The notes below the pieces were generated by a model, which was not told where the DNA came from, searched no databases, and saw only the letters and a program-made list of their open reading frames with translations. Below, in pieces: positions 22,343 to 37,300 of a stretch of 64,000 bases of DNA; position 1 is the stretch's first letter, and every line of letters begins with the position of its first letter. Position numbers and translations under genes: made by a program. The stretch lies in the NCBI GenBank assembly GCA_935421135.1, contig OW285192.1, positions 5,127,501 to 5,191,500 on the forward strand, given 5' to 3'. Source of the stretch: Bugulina stolonifera (taxonomy: Eukaryota; Bryozoa; Gymnolaemata; Cheilostomatida; Bugulidae).

Positions 22343-25300
22343 CTGTATAATTAAATGGAAGGTAACACTATTATAAATACGTTATAATTATAGATGATTT
22401 ATCGCCTTGCTAGTGCAGAAAGAACAGAGCTGTTTCCTTGTGACAGATTTAAAACATTTTAGCAGAAAGTTTAAATGCCCCCTTATAGCATTGTGCTCGA
22501 CTGAATGGTGTTTCTTGGAATTATTTATACATGCAGTGCTGAATGGCTGTGCCATTTACCTACCTTGTGAGGTGAGAGGTTGAATTTCATCAAACCCATT
22601 CTCTTCCGCAGGTAAATATTCTCTGTTCAAGTTAAACGCTTCTAGCTCCATTTCTGTAAACAAAAATGTCAAATGTAGTCAACTGAATGGTGTTTCTTGG
22701 GATTATTCATAAAGCTGAATGATTTTATCACTTTCCTACCTTGTGAGGTACAGGGTTGAATTCCATCAAACTCATTCATTTCTGCAGTTGAATATTCTCC
22801 GCCAAAGTCAAACGCTCCCAGCACCGTTTCTGTTAAAAAAAATGCAAAAGCTGTACATGTACATGTCAGTGCAAAGATCAAATCATACATTTTACAATTT
22901 GGTTTGGTGTGATTTCTATTTTATATGAATTGCTGTGCTTTAATCCGCCATGCCAGGAATTTGGACAAGAAAATACATGGGTGTCTCCAGAGATATGCTG
23001 TTATGCATGAGCTCACAGATTCAGAGTATAGTGTTAATTCTATCATAATTACCTGAATTAGCTCTTGCTGCACCCGACATTCGTCTTTTATTAAACTCTT
23101 TTAGCCAGGACTGTTTCAATACACCTGCTCTCCCTCTCCAACCTATATTCTCTTCTCTATCTCTTGTCTAAAACATCCATTACTTCTGATAGTCACATTG
23201 ACAGTAACAGAATCTAGCAAACACGCTTGCATTTTGGCATGGTCATTATACTTATCATTATACTTGCTAATTCGAGACTTGGCTAGTTCAAGCTATGAGC
23301 CTTGGTCCTTGCTGAGTACCATAGAAATGGTTTCAACCACCTCAAATTTGCTATGTGCAATTCAAACTTTTCAACTTACATATAGCTTATGCTATACAGC
23401 ATTACATTGTTAACAAGTATAAGTCACGCATGATTGGCACACTCTACCCAGATGCTCTGGTTGGGTTGTAAGCTGGTAATGCACCGAACATGCACAAATA
23501 ACAATTTCTCTTCAAGCAGAGGTAACTAACTGATATGGCGGTCCCTTGGAGTTTTAAGGAGATTCTACTGTATGTAAAAGTATTAGTCTAGGTCCTAGGA
23601 CAACATTTGGCGCAGACCAAAGTCCACTCTACTAGCTAACAATAATTGATAACATTGACAAATTCTTGTTTACATCAGGGATAGAGGGTAAAGGGACATT
23701 TTGCAAAAGGCAGCTTGAAACAACAATATAGAGGCACATTGTTATGTACAAGTGTATAATTATGTAAAATTTTAGATGCAACTTACAATGTTGGCTTTAG
23801 ACACATCGAAGAGGGAGTCCTTTAAATTCAGTTGCTCTACACTTGGGTACCTCCGTTTGTAAAATACGACTGTTAGACCAATAGCTAGTGTGATCAGAAA
23901 AGGCGCTATTGACAGAACTAAGGGAACAGTTAGATCACTCCGCCACTCTCTTGCTGCAGCTGTTACAGAACAAAAACACATTTTTACAATAAGAAAACCT
24001 GCAGAACTCATCTAATGTCTTTAATTCTCAATCAAAATTGACTAATTCTTACCTGAAAGTGAAGGTTTAGAACAAGGAGTGTCATTATAGTCATCATCAG
24101 TGAAAGCTCGTAGCTTCACACAGAACGTTGTACCTGGCTTAAGAGGTCCATTACAGAAATCAGTGTCTCCCCCACAATCCCTGAGAAACAACCACAAATT
24201 GAAACTGGAAAATGGCCGCTGACCTGACTAATATCGAGAAGATCTTAGTCTTTGGTTGTCTTAACACATCTAGGCACACAGGCTCAAATTTATGTACATG
24301 TAACTGGAATCCTTGTATCAATGCACTTAACTACTAACTCTTGAACCAATAGCTTATGACATTATTGTTCCAGCAGTAATATTGGCATTACAATCTTTCT
24401 GACAAGAGGTTGGTCACCAGAACTAAACTATTCAAATGATCTTACTCAACTACACATATGAAAGCACTATCATTTAGTTTCTAACTCACGTCAATGAAAA
24501 ATTTCCTAACTACTTGTAAAATGCAGTATATTAGCTAACCCATTTCCAACAATGAAAGTTATCCTGTTTTGTAGCACATGTCCAGTGTAACCAGCTTTAC
24601 TTTTCATAAATCCACAGTTTTTGCTTATGTTGTATATCTCACATCTTTCAAGTACTTGATAGCATGGCCAAACTGCAACCTTGTTTGCTTTTGGAATCTA
24701 AAGGTGTCATATCTGCATTGCATTTCCAGGTTGAAAAGTTGAAATTTTTATAAAGGATGATACGTTATTTGGGAGTTGGGTTACTCTGCTGCGTTCTGGT
24801 ACTGGCAATTAGACTGTATACCTGAGGTCAGTAACAGACTGCATAAATTCAGCTCAGTGACAGTTTTATTAAACGACAACCTACAGACAGCTCAAGTAAT
24901 AATCCAATATTGTGATTCTTATCAGTTTTGAACTGGCGTTAAGTCGCTAACTCTTACTAGATATCGAATCAGTAAGGACTAAGATTGCATGTCAAAGACT
25001 ATGGATACATGTCGAGAATAACTAGTAACAACCAATAGCATGTAGGTTTATCAAGAGGGTAAAGGTACCCCAAAAAAGCAGAAACATTTATAATGTTTGC
25101 ATTACCTGAGAGTAGATTGGCAGAGTATATTGTAGCCTACTATCATAGAGAGTGTAGCTAATCCAAGGTATGACCTCACAGACTATGAGAGTATAACTCC
25201 TTATAGTACCATTTCTATTGTCAAAGTACTCCCCTAATGTTACACGGAGCTTCCTGAAATGTTATATAATATACATGTACATAATATGTTTGAATCAGAC

Positions 25301-28300
25301 AGTTAAGTGTGCAAATCATCTATAGATACAGGCAGGTTTAAATCAAAGGATGACATTGAATCAATTACTGTAGACCTCGTGATCCAAGACTTGTAATCTT
25401 AACATGAAGAAATTTCATACAGACAATACACTAGAAAGTGGAAACTCAGAACAATGTCTACAAAAAGTTCCGACAGTTGTTAAAATATTCAGACATTCAG
25501 CTGATAAATAGAAGATATTTTTCTATACTATATCAACTCTCAACTTTATTAAGGAGCACAATCACTTTGGTTTAGCTGCAGTGTAAGTGTTAACACTTAG
25601 CTGTTATAAACAGGACTAATACTTACCAGACTTACGTCACCTAACACCTGCATTCTGGACTTACAGTTGTACTACTACTACAACTACAAATCTTGTGTTG
25701 TTACAAGATTGGTTGTACCTGTCGGTTACTAATGATTACTCCATGGAGTTATACCAGGAGCTGCCTCTATATCTGGCGAAAGCCACAGGAAGTGGAAACC
25801 AGCACTACCCTGGCTTATTGAGCAAAGTCTGGCCTGGATACTTCTCTGGCAACAATAGTTTACTGTGTCCTGAGATCAAGCACCTGCCAGCACTTACACT
25901 AGTAAGCAACTGTTTTCACCCAAGTATGATACCTGGATATGAAACTAGCACCTCTGAAACCACAGCTGTAAAATTTCTTCCAAAGTGCTCCATAGATTGC
26001 CCTAATTAGGGAAATGGTAGACTAATACCCAAGTAGTGTACTTATGTATTTTAGTCTCTGACCTTGAATCATTAGCATATGGATAGGCAGCTGGTTTTAG
26101 ATATGAGGTAGCAATGTCCTTGCTGAAAGAAGGTTTTCCTGTAGGCAAATGGAAGTCATTTTCTAACTCCTGGATTGTATCAACACCATCTTCCGATGCA
26201 TTTGCTCTGAACTAAAAAGCATTTTTTTACTATAATCACAAAAAGACAGTAGCATATTATGGTTGACAAAGACACCAATGCTACATAGTATGTAGTATCA
26301 TAATTTATTGTTAAACAGGCATTCAGGTGTAATGTGCTGTTGACATTGTCACTCATAGACGTCTGCTACTCTATCTAGGCATTGTGGTTAGCTTGCAATT
26401 TGAACAAGACATCCGATGGAGGTGATCTCTTCCAGCATAGTTCCTGCCCGTAGCGTTGACTGGGTAACGGTAATATAGGACACAATGTAATGCAGTACAC
26501 TAAATAGTAAAACTACACTCCGTCTAACTGCAGTCCATAAAACTACTGAAACGAACCCTGTTACAAATATCATGATATAGCGTGTGATATTGTCTTTGCT
26601 GTAATACAAACAGAAACAATGCTAGTTGTATTCCTAATTTATACAACACACATTAAGCTATGATTCTTTGAACAACAGTCCGTGGAAATATGCAGATACA
26701 AGTGATGGCACTGTTCTAAGTTGTGGTTTTTAGCATCAGAAGAACCTACAGTAAGGGTGTAGTTGAACCCTGCCCTCAGTTCTATCTCCTTGGTATACTT
26801 TCCAGACTTGATAGTAGTGAACGTAATGTTTCTCTCATGCTGCTCATTGTAGAGTCCATTCACACCTGCATCACAAATTGCAAATTATTAATCTGCTGTA
26901 CCCAGAACTTCAGCTATGATTCTGCTTGATGTATAAAATATTTTATGTTTTAATTGAAATGTAAAAATATGACAGGGTTGTCATCTCTTGGTAGTAGCAT
27001 TCAGATGATTATACTGTAATAATATTTGTCATTTTACCTTTAAAGTGTGCTGTATGCTCCACCTCTAATTGGTCAAATTTCACTCCTTTCACAAATTCCA
27101 GCTGCACCCTCCCAATCATGCCAGTAGATGATATACTCAAGTCGTACTAGGTAAAAGTATTCCACAGTAAATAATTATGGAACGATGTGCAAGTTTTTTA
27201 TTAGACACTATTGTATATAATAGGCCTATACATTAATTGTTTAGAAAAAGGTTAGTGCAATAATCTTTCTATTGAAGCATGTTAATGGCAGACCTGCGGA
27301 ACGGTCGTGTCAAGCTGGCTACTGCGTCTGCAAGAACAGACCAAGCTTCTGATGTGGAACTAAAAGACAAGGTTATGCTTAGGTTAACTGTAGCCTATCA
27401 TTCTATGTACGATGAACGTGTACGTGGCAAGTATTTGGTAGTTCTTAGTTGGAAGTTCAGCTACTAGATTGGCTTAAGTCTGGTTGGCTAGCAGGAAACT
27501 TATGGTCCAAAAATTTCAAGAGTTCTGCAGCGAGTCCTTTGATAGGCATGAACTCAAGGAAGGCTATATCCATGTAAAGTCACTGGTACAGTTCTGGTGT
27601 AGTAAAGTAAGAATATTATTATAAATGTATGTAGAGAATACAAATATAAACACATTACATGTAGTAATAACAATCATTTTGATTAAAAAAACGTTGACTA
27701 AAATTCCAAAGGTTAGTCAAGCGCCAAGCCCATAATCAGGCGTCGAGGTAGTAGATGAGCTTTAAAGTGGAACTAGCACCAAAAGCTGGGTAGTCTTCCT
27801 GAGTTTTCCTCTTTTGTATGAGTAGAGAAATATAATTGGACACCATTTATGCTAAATTTAGTTCTTTAGTGTTCCCTCTTTTTATTTTAGCCCCCAACAC
27901 CCATTACAACGTCATGTACTTATATGTACTACTAATAAACAGTAACATCAGTTTGCATTATAGTCACTCTACTTAGCATTTCCACATGGGTTGATGTACT
28001 GTAATCGTATCTCCAACCGCATGGTTTAGGCTCTGCTTGTAGAATTTGAACTGGGACACATTGATCAATAATGATTATAGTACATAGCAACACAAACTTT
28101 GTTTGACTGCAGGATGTACATTGTAGGATAGAAAGTCACACAAAAACAACTTTTGTTTGTTTGCAATGAAATGTCCCCAGACGATAGTCTGATATGTGCA
28201 ACAACACCAGTCATCAACTTGAGACATGTACACTTACGTATATAGGTATCTGTGTGCACACTGGGTTTACACTTCCATTCCAGAACCCATCTTCACCACA

Positions 28301-31300
28301 TTGAATAGCATGTCTAGTCAGATTTAGGTTTGAGTCCAATCCAAATCTCGGGAGACACGTGAACTCTACCTAGCAATGTGTAAACATTTACTTTTACAGC
28401 AACAAATCACCTAGCACACATTACCACTACACAAGTTCAACCTCCTTTAACAAAAAGATTTGCAGGAGAGCATACTTGTGCACTGAACTATCTACACACA
28501 AGGTAGAAGATACACATCTCCTCTATTAACTCACCGACTTATACTCTTCTGTGTGACCAGCCCCTAGCAGCTTGCACTGTCAGGTGCCCGTGCTGGCCAA
28601 CTCCCTGTGAGAAAAAAGCCTAGATGACATGGCCCTTTTTGGCGGGGGTCGAGGAGTTGCCTTGAAGCCATGCTTTGCATGACCCCAAGGACTATTGAGA
28701 CACAGGAGCAATTATGGTTGGATGCTCTTCCTAACACCACCGTGACAGGGATTCGAACCTGGAACCTTCAGCGTGAAAGATCAGAATTCTAACTCCTAAG
28801 CCACACATCTCCTCTATTGCCACCTTTATATAATTATGTGGGGTGGTAAAAAGGGTTGGAAATACTTTATAATATATGCATCGAGTAGAAAAAGTTTTAG
28901 TTCTCTCGCTGTATTTCAACCACCTCAGGCGCTGGATGGCCTTCACTCCTAGGCTGAATGTTAACACTGTTCAATAATTACATGGTAACGCATAAACACT
29001 GCTTTCACGTAATCATTAATTGGCTGAATCATTCATCAATCAAATGAAGTTATACAAACTCACAATAGAATTAAAGATGTACCCAGCAGAACTGTTTCTC
29101 ACAGTATTTACTCCTAAGCCTGGCTCTTCACAAGTAATCGCTGTTTAAAAGACCAAAACAAACATGTTACAAGTGGACAATTATTATAGGTGCACCATTT
29201 TCCATCTTTGTATCAAACATTCAAATTTTGAAGATGTCAGTTGGAAACCAGATATTTCAAAAACTCCGAAAGCATCAATTTCGAAAATCTACAGATTAGA
29301 TGTAGGAGAACACAACTCACGCATGGTTTTTATTCTGGTAGCCTTTAGGTTTGTCGGGTGTGCAACATTGACTAATTTATAGCACTCCATTTTCCGTTCA
29401 CTAAGGAACCTTTTGAACTTACATGTATTGTTAGTATTTATTACTGAAACAGTTCTAAAAACAGTTAATCACTTTAGATATTTCAGTCTAATATACATGT
29501 AACATGCACTACATTTATTGAATTTTATTCATAGAACTAGGATTTGACCCATACAATTTTTTTACCCAGCCATATAGTATTATATTAGTAAGGACTATCT
29601 CATAACTAGTTTTTATAAAATTTAATTACAATAGTATATTTTCTTATTTGAAATTCTACTAACTTGTAGAACACTAAAATAATTAGTTATCTCTGAGTTG
29701 CGTTCTACTTGTAGATGTAATCTGTAAAATTTTGAAATAGATGTTTTCCAAACCAACATTCTCGGAGCGTTCTTTTTTGAACTATCATTTTTTAATTGTC
29801 TCTTTAGGCTCTATTATCATTGCAGGTAATATCCACCTATCCTATACTATGTCGATGTTATCAGTTTCAATTTGTATCAATTTTACAATGTTTAGTTGCA
29901 CAAATCAAACCACCTAACTGTGAAAACAATTTGACCAAAATTAGTTCTTCTTACTGATACTGCTATGACATGATAAGCATGTTTTCAGCTCACATATCAA
30001 GTTACATACACATTTACTAGTACATATAGTATTAGAAGACAGGTACATACGTTGGCAAGCAACGGTTTCCTTATTCCAGGTTCCATTAGCAGTGCATGTG
30101 ATAGCAACTGTTGATGAGAATGTCTGACTGTCATGGTAGCCGTATGGACACAAATAGGTCACTACAGAACCGTAGGTAAACACTTGACCTGACCTTCTAG
30201 AAACTTCTTTACCTGCTCCCGGGTCACCACAGTCTATTACTGTTAAAAACCAACAAAACATCTTTTACAAATGTGTTATGGAGGTTATAGCAGAGTATGG
30301 TTTCATTTCCTCGCCGTAATTCAAGGTAATAAGTAATATAGTACCTTACTGTGTGGTTAGGGGAAAACCTGAAGCTATACAATATGAACTGAACTTGCTA
30401 GAGCCCGAAGGCCGACTAACACGCAGCACTGCTATACATTTATCATTAAGATAATTCTCCAACTTTGCTATTATTCTGTCATGTACATTTGTACATGTAC
30501 ATGTACATGTACATGTACGTGTAAATACATAATACCATTTACGTAGGTACGACATCCAGGTATTGCTGCCTAATCTTAGCTGCCTTAATTGCTCCGGGCT
30601 TCAACCATGTAGAGAACTCAAGCTGAAATATTGTAATGGTACGCCAAATCGTATCTTACATCTGACACTCATTCTTGTGTGCACATAATTGTATATATCT
30701 GCTTGTACTTTACTCTTATACTATTGTATATAGTTACATGATTATTACTAAGTCTTTAATGCCTTTTATACCCATGTACAGAGGCCCGACCTCTCAGAAT
30801 CCATTGATATTCATTTTGTACATGAATTGGACCATTATAAGCAACTTTTATAGAACCCGACCTATTTTGGGTCGGCCGTCGGGCTTCCGGCGGCCATCTT
30901 GTTGCGCAACTTCTGGACGACCACACGTCGTCTTTTCCCGACGTGTGGTCGGCCGGAAGTCCTTATACTATATAAAGGGCACTGTTTTACTGTTCATTGT
31001 CTCAGTCTTCACTTGGCTTTCAATAAAGACCATCTATACTTGATACAGAGACTTTCACTTCCTTTTGCCAGGTCATTCGCTTTGCGAACCGCCTACTAGG
31101 TTGGATCACTCTCTTTCATTGTATAGTCTGAAGATCGGACTTGAGATCAGATGGGTCGTCTTTGGTAGTATTTGGGCTACTGAGACCGCTCGATCTTTCA
31201 TGTAATGCGAAGTCCTATTACCACTCATAGGCACTTCATTTCTGGGTCGATAGTCGTCCAAGGACGACCGCACCAAATCACAGAAACCATTACAATATTT

Positions 31301-34300
31301 CTATGATAGTCTGGAGACCCATGAGTACATATACATGTAGATATAGCGATGCAACATTATTGAAGTCCAAGTAGCAACTCACTCTACTATAAAAGAGCGG
31401 TAGCTTTTAAACGAAGCTTACTTCTGTCGCAGGGTCTGAAGGGCCGATGGGCTATTGGCCTACAAAAACTACCCATTAAATGATACTTTCACAGTAAAAC
31501 TGGAGGCCTGATACACAATTGGCAGGGATGAATAGGACATACTAGCATACTAGCAAAGGAGTAGTGCTATCATACAAAAGTGATTAATACACAATAAGTT
31601 GGCTTTCAGCCTTCCACAGTTAAAATTAATTTACAATTATCCAGTTATTTTGCGTTAATTTGAATACCCATGGGCATCTATTTACAAAGTCATGCAGTAG
31701 GTTGATGGAGATTGTCTGGCTCACTGCGATATGATGTGCGTAGAGTAGACTTAGAACATGAGAGTGCATGGAACTGACGCCAAAGATATTTTAAACTTTC
31801 ATGCTGATAGTGGTTCACTGGGTTTACCACAAACAGTAGCAACTATTGCAAACTGCTATTGGCAATTGACTATCCACGTTTACTTTGTATTCATTAGCTA
31901 ATGGCAAATAACAATAACAATGGCAGCAATAATTTACTCTATGATAGAACAATTATGGTTAGCTAACACTTTGTGCAGATGAATACATAATGCCTCTGGA
32001 TTGTTCTCAAGCATTATGCATGATCAGTGGTTTGTAGTACTGTTGTAGATGTGACCAACAATGACTTTTGTAGTCACAACTACCTGACGGCCTCATCGAT
32101 GTAACGGATGGCTACCGAGCCGTTTTTATAGCCACATGCTTGAACGGCCACTCCTTCCTGTGATTATTAGTTCCAACTAAGTCAGAACTACCCCAAATAG
32201 ATTAAGTGTAGAATGTACACTGTATGAGCATTGATAAAGAGATGCTGACTGTTCAAAAGTATAAGAAAGACTGCACATTTACATTTATATTCTACTTGTT
32301 TATAGGAAAAGTGTGACTACACATTACATCAGCGGGCCTAGACAACTATTACAAACCCATTGTCTAAAGACAAACAAGGAGAAAAGGGCCATTCAATTCA
32401 TTATTAAGGCATACATGTATAATCAGTACTAAAATATGAGTATAAGTTTTGATTACTAAATTCATGTTTCAAACAACAATATGAGAATATGATAGGGACA
32501 TTGTATTTCCCAAACAGCCTTAAGGGTCGTCGAGCTATTGAACGTCTTAGCGTCATCCATCACATTGCATTTAAGTCATTTGAAATTTAATTGGGTATCC
32601 ACAACTATCCTTATTGTAACCAAAATAAATAATTTAGTTGTGTTGGCAACTGTAAGCTGTTTGAATTCTCTAGGTGTAATCCTGGAAATGCCACCACCGA
32701 TAGCTACTAACCTCTGAGGAGTGGAACCTTGATAAACAAACACTGGAATTATTTTTTGTAACATCGGTGATGCATGCAAAAATTGTTCATGGGATGTTAC
32801 TTACAATAACAGGGTAGTGCGGTGTCAGGAGTAAACACATAACCATCCGTACATGTGACTTCCTGTCGTGTCTCTCTCGTCAGCTGATCAATAACATAAC
32901 CCTCGTCACAAGTGATATTGACTATGTCACCGTTGTAGACTGGCAAAATACTAGCAACAGTGCTGTGCAGCAGTTGAGGTGGGTGCTCGCAGATAGACTC
33001 TACAGAAACAAAGAAATAGTTGGCAAATGCATTTGTTACATTCTGTGCAGAACATGGGAACCGAAAGGCTGGTGCATTCTTACATAAATTCTGTATAGCT
33101 CGATTTTGTCTTCTTAATAGCAATGCTATGCTATCCCCCAAGCTCAATTACAACATCTTGCATGTAGCTTAGCTGAAAATATATTATGGTTGTGGGTTTC
33201 CAGATAGCGTCCGTGGAAGTGAGTTGTCAATGTTTGCGCCCACTGGTAATCAACAGTTAGCCAGTGTAGTTGGGAACTTAATATGTAAACCAGTAATAAT
33301 CAGTTGCCAGTCTTATATACAACGTAATGCTGACTTTAGCATTTTCATCACCGACGGAAATGTTCCCACCATTTGTACTCCAGTCACTATTAACAGCAAG
33401 AATGGTGGAGTTTCCAAAATTTTACCAACTTCTTTGCAACTGTTTTGGTCCTCTTGCTGCTCAGCTCTACCACGTCATATGACTCTGGTTGTTATTTGTG
33501 GCCCTAAATTAGGATTATTATATAAGGCAGCTATTATAGCTTTGCTGCATTCTCTTTCGGTGATGGCTTGTTAATGTGAACTATGTATTGTATTCTCAAT
33601 GTGAATATATGTAGTCAACTGTGCATTTGTGTAAGCACCAATACTATTATTTTATCAACTTTATCCAACTGTGTTGTGTTATTTGGCAACTAACAGTGGC
33701 AATCACAAGTACATGGTGGTCTGACAGAAGTACACTAGCCAACTATTTTGAGCAATTACCACGTGCAGAAGCCATTGATCTCATGTTGACTCAGTGTAAG
33801 ACTGAGGCTAACTAAAACATCCTTGTGCGACCATAAAAATACTGGCTTAGTAGAAGAAGCTCTTGTAACCATTCCTACTAACACGATCAACCTCGCTTTT
33901 GGGGAAAGTATCAGTGTGTGTTTGAATGAGCACTCAAACTTATGCATCACCATTATAATTGAAGGATGTACACAATGAGTAAGAACAGACGTACTGTGGC
34001 ACTTAGGGGGAGCTGCAGTCCACTGTCTCTCAGGACCACAGATTATTTTCCTGAATGTGCTGTAACCTATTTCATAGCCTGCGTTGCACTCGTACAATAG
34101 AGAATCACCAAATAAGTATCCTGAAGCATTTGGTCTTGCATAGGCACTCTGTGTATAAACGGGCATCAGTGTGTTCTCCCCTGGTCCAGGTTCATCACAT
34201 TCAGCAGCTATAAAATTCATAAACCTGTGAGAAACACATTACCTTTTGCTTAAATTGTAAAATTTTACTTTTTCCTGAGTGATATTTCAAACACGGATAA

Positions 34301-37300
34301 GAGTCAAGTTCGGAAAGTTCCTGAATTAAGTTGGACTATGCAAAAATTTTAAGTCATGTACACATTATTTTGTAACTCACGGGTGCAGTTGACAGGTAGT
34401 ACTCTGCTCCAACTTTCTGTATCCAAGCACTCGACTGGTGCACGAGTTTGTAGGTCAGTGCCCTCTATGACAAACCCAGCATCACATTCATATGTAACAA
34501 TATCCTCATACAGGTACTGGTTGTCATAGACTAGAGAGGTCAGTGTGGAATATCTACCTGGTTTAGGCTCCTCACAACTTACTCCTAATTGATAATATTA
34601 GTACAAAGAATATACTATAATCCTTATTTGCATGTATATTCAATATAGACATGCATTGCGGTGTCTCATTTTTTTGCAACGCAAAAGTCTTTTTACTGAC
34701 CACTAAAGAGGCTTTGAGGGGAAAATGACATTGCCACCCCAAACCCCATTTGTTTACTTCTTTATTCAAAGGGCTTTTCTAAGTCTACATGTACATGGCA
34801 TAAATCTAATGACCACAACAGAGCTTTGAGTGAAAGGATGACATTACCGCATCACTCGATTTAATTTGCTTCATTTTTCTACTCGTCAAAATCTTCCAAG
34901 TTTTTTAAGCCTAGAGGTTTCTTGACACGTTTTAGTTTGAAAAGATTTTAGTATAACCTTCAAGTTGACCTCAATATTCAGGAATAAGCCTTCATAGATG
35001 ATGTTATATATGGACCTTTTGCTTTTTTTGCAAATAAATTTGTAGTATGCATTTGAGGTAACACTGCTGATTACATTTCATCCACATAGACGTTATCTAC
35101 AGACCTCTGTGTACAGGCTGCATCATCTACATTTTAATCATTAAATCCAGAATGATGTATCTTGCTTTTGGCTGAGTTATCCAAAGACTCAACAGGAAGT
35201 TAGAACAGTCACTTATAATAAGAATTACTGCTGAAGAAGTGGAGACTCTAATAGAGCAGATATTGTGTATTTTGAAGTCATCATGTGTGTTTGAGGTTAT
35301 TGAGTCATCAGTCAATGTAGCATAGAGGTTTAGATGCTTGCTTCTAGATTGGCCAGGTCAGGTTTGATTCCCGGTGGTGACAAGCTTCTTTAGGCTTAAG
35401 CTGACCATTCAGTATATATGCAGACCGAGGACTTAAATGTGATGGAGATCCCTTGTGTGTATACGTATGTTTGTAGGTGTACTTTGTGACCTCTTGGACG
35501 GACTCGGGTCACAAATAAAAATTACAAGGTGGCCGTGCGACCCAGGTCAGAAGGGCTATTGGCCTGGGATTTTGCTTGGCCGGACGAAGCCATCCCTAGC
35601 TCATCGGCACACCTTATTTCTTTGAGCGAAAATCAGGACTTTGCTTTTGGCCCAGGCCGGTGTGTTCGTGACCCTATGACAGATGTGTGTCGGAATAAAT
35701 TTTTGTAAATTGGCCTGGGTCTGAAGTTTAGGTCACGAAGACACCTTATACCACCTGCATGCAGGATAAAGGTCTACCTCTGCATCTTCAAAAGAAGAGC
35801 AGCCTGCATAATAGCAGAGGAGTTGAAAAATGGCAGCACAACAATGTCTGTTCCAGCCATGTAGCATTGTGTTTCATGCTGGGTTCAGAACTGGCAGCGA
35901 ATGAATGGTGGTGGCACAACCGTGTTCATAAGCTTGATAAGCTTGATATAGGGCACACCTAGGCATGTGGCATATGCAATACCACTGACATACACCAACC
36001 CAGGAGTCTGGTATTATTCTTTTTACTAGAGTAGCACATCATTAAATCTTACTTTGAACTGGAAATTTTTGCAACAGGATCTATTTAAATAAAACTCAAA
36101 CTATACAATAGGTTATCCTTAATTGAATATCACATTTGAAGGCTATGCAATCTCTACAATACACTATGTACAGTTCTTTAGGCGTAATCCATATGTATTA
36201 AATGGCAATCATGTGAATGCAATAGCCGGTATCTGACATGGTGACCAAGTTTTGTATTTTAGAGGATATTTACTATCACATCTTGGTGGCAGATCACTCC
36301 AAGAGCCGTTGACTCCACATGTAATGTTTCTGGTGGTTCCTATGTTAACTCTTTCATAGCCTAATTTGCATGTGTAAGAGAGAGTAACTCCTACTCCACC
36401 TGTGTCCCCTGTTCTATCAGCATTGAACCCAAAACCTGTGAGTACCATGTACGAGTGTAACAAATTTAGACTGAAAGTAGAGGTTTGAAACAGCATAAAT
36501 GTATGATGTGTTACTACATGTGTATCAATGGTATGCCGTTGTAGGTAAACCTATGTTATACATGTATGTGTATTATTGTACCATAATTGGGGTTAATAGA
36601 ACATATCGCTGTAGACCGATCTGAACGGAGAGTCTGTAAAAGTAAAGATTATTTAATACTAGCATTAACTCATTTAATTGGGAGTTACGGGTACCTGGAT
36701 CAGCACAGCATACTCCAGTCTCCACAGAACTACCTGGACAGCCAGGTGCACATACTGGTTTAGGGTCATTACATTGTCGGGTTCTTTGCCTACTGTTACT
36801 TACATCGCACGCTGACCACTCGGACCACAGTGACCAGTTTCCTGTAAACAACAACTACTTCTATTGATAGGAAAAGGAAATGTTTCAACTTGGGTAGATT
36901 GGGATGTTTTAAAAATTCCATCTAACAACTGATTTAAAATCACAAACACCAATCCTCCAATAATAATGTATCAGTTACAAATCTCTAGCTTCCAACTACT
37001 ATTAAAGAATATTGCATTTACCATAAATGGACTGCTCATCAGAATTTATTTGTTTGCATTTACTTGAAGACATTTTTTGTTTCAATAAAATGGTTCTTTC
37101 CTACCCTAATGCTATATAGCTACAATAACTAAGTGAAGTACCAAATACTCTTCCATGGTCATTGACATAGCACAGGTAGTGTTTCTTATCCTCACAGCTG
37201 GTAGACTGCCAACCATCGGAAGTGATATAGAGACAGAAACCAGATGGTGCGGTGGATATTCCTCCATGCCAATCTGTGAAGTTCATACTTTTACCATCTG

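Larger units (their letters stand above)
22500..22840. repeat. Tandem duplication of a 90-bp exon and its intron
   Basis: Two successive exons (22829-22740 and 22653-22564) are each 90 bp, phase 1-1, and end with similar codons (F-D-x-I-Q-P-x-T-S-Q). The introns downstream of each share CTGAATGGTGTTTCTTGG. This is a recent ~180-bp segmental duplication. Confidence 0.85.

Noticed and set aside
25695..26009. 104-codon plus-strand ORF as a gene
   Set aside because: It lies antisense inside an intron, has no recognised domain, and length alone is weak evidence in this composition.
26388..26609. 73-codon hydrophobic ORF as an extra membrane exon
   Set aside because: The exons on either side (26865-26750 and 26211-26063) join directly in phase 0, and this ORF cannot be inserted in frame.
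27961..28060. Alternative exon frame CGWRYDYSTSTHVEML
   Set aside because: It looks protein-like but cannot be joined in phase to either neighbouring exon; the 51-bp alternative can.
28735..28812. tRNA gene
   Set aside because: A perfect B-box is present but the acceptor stem does not pair and a SINE body follows; same for 35,318 and 51,376.
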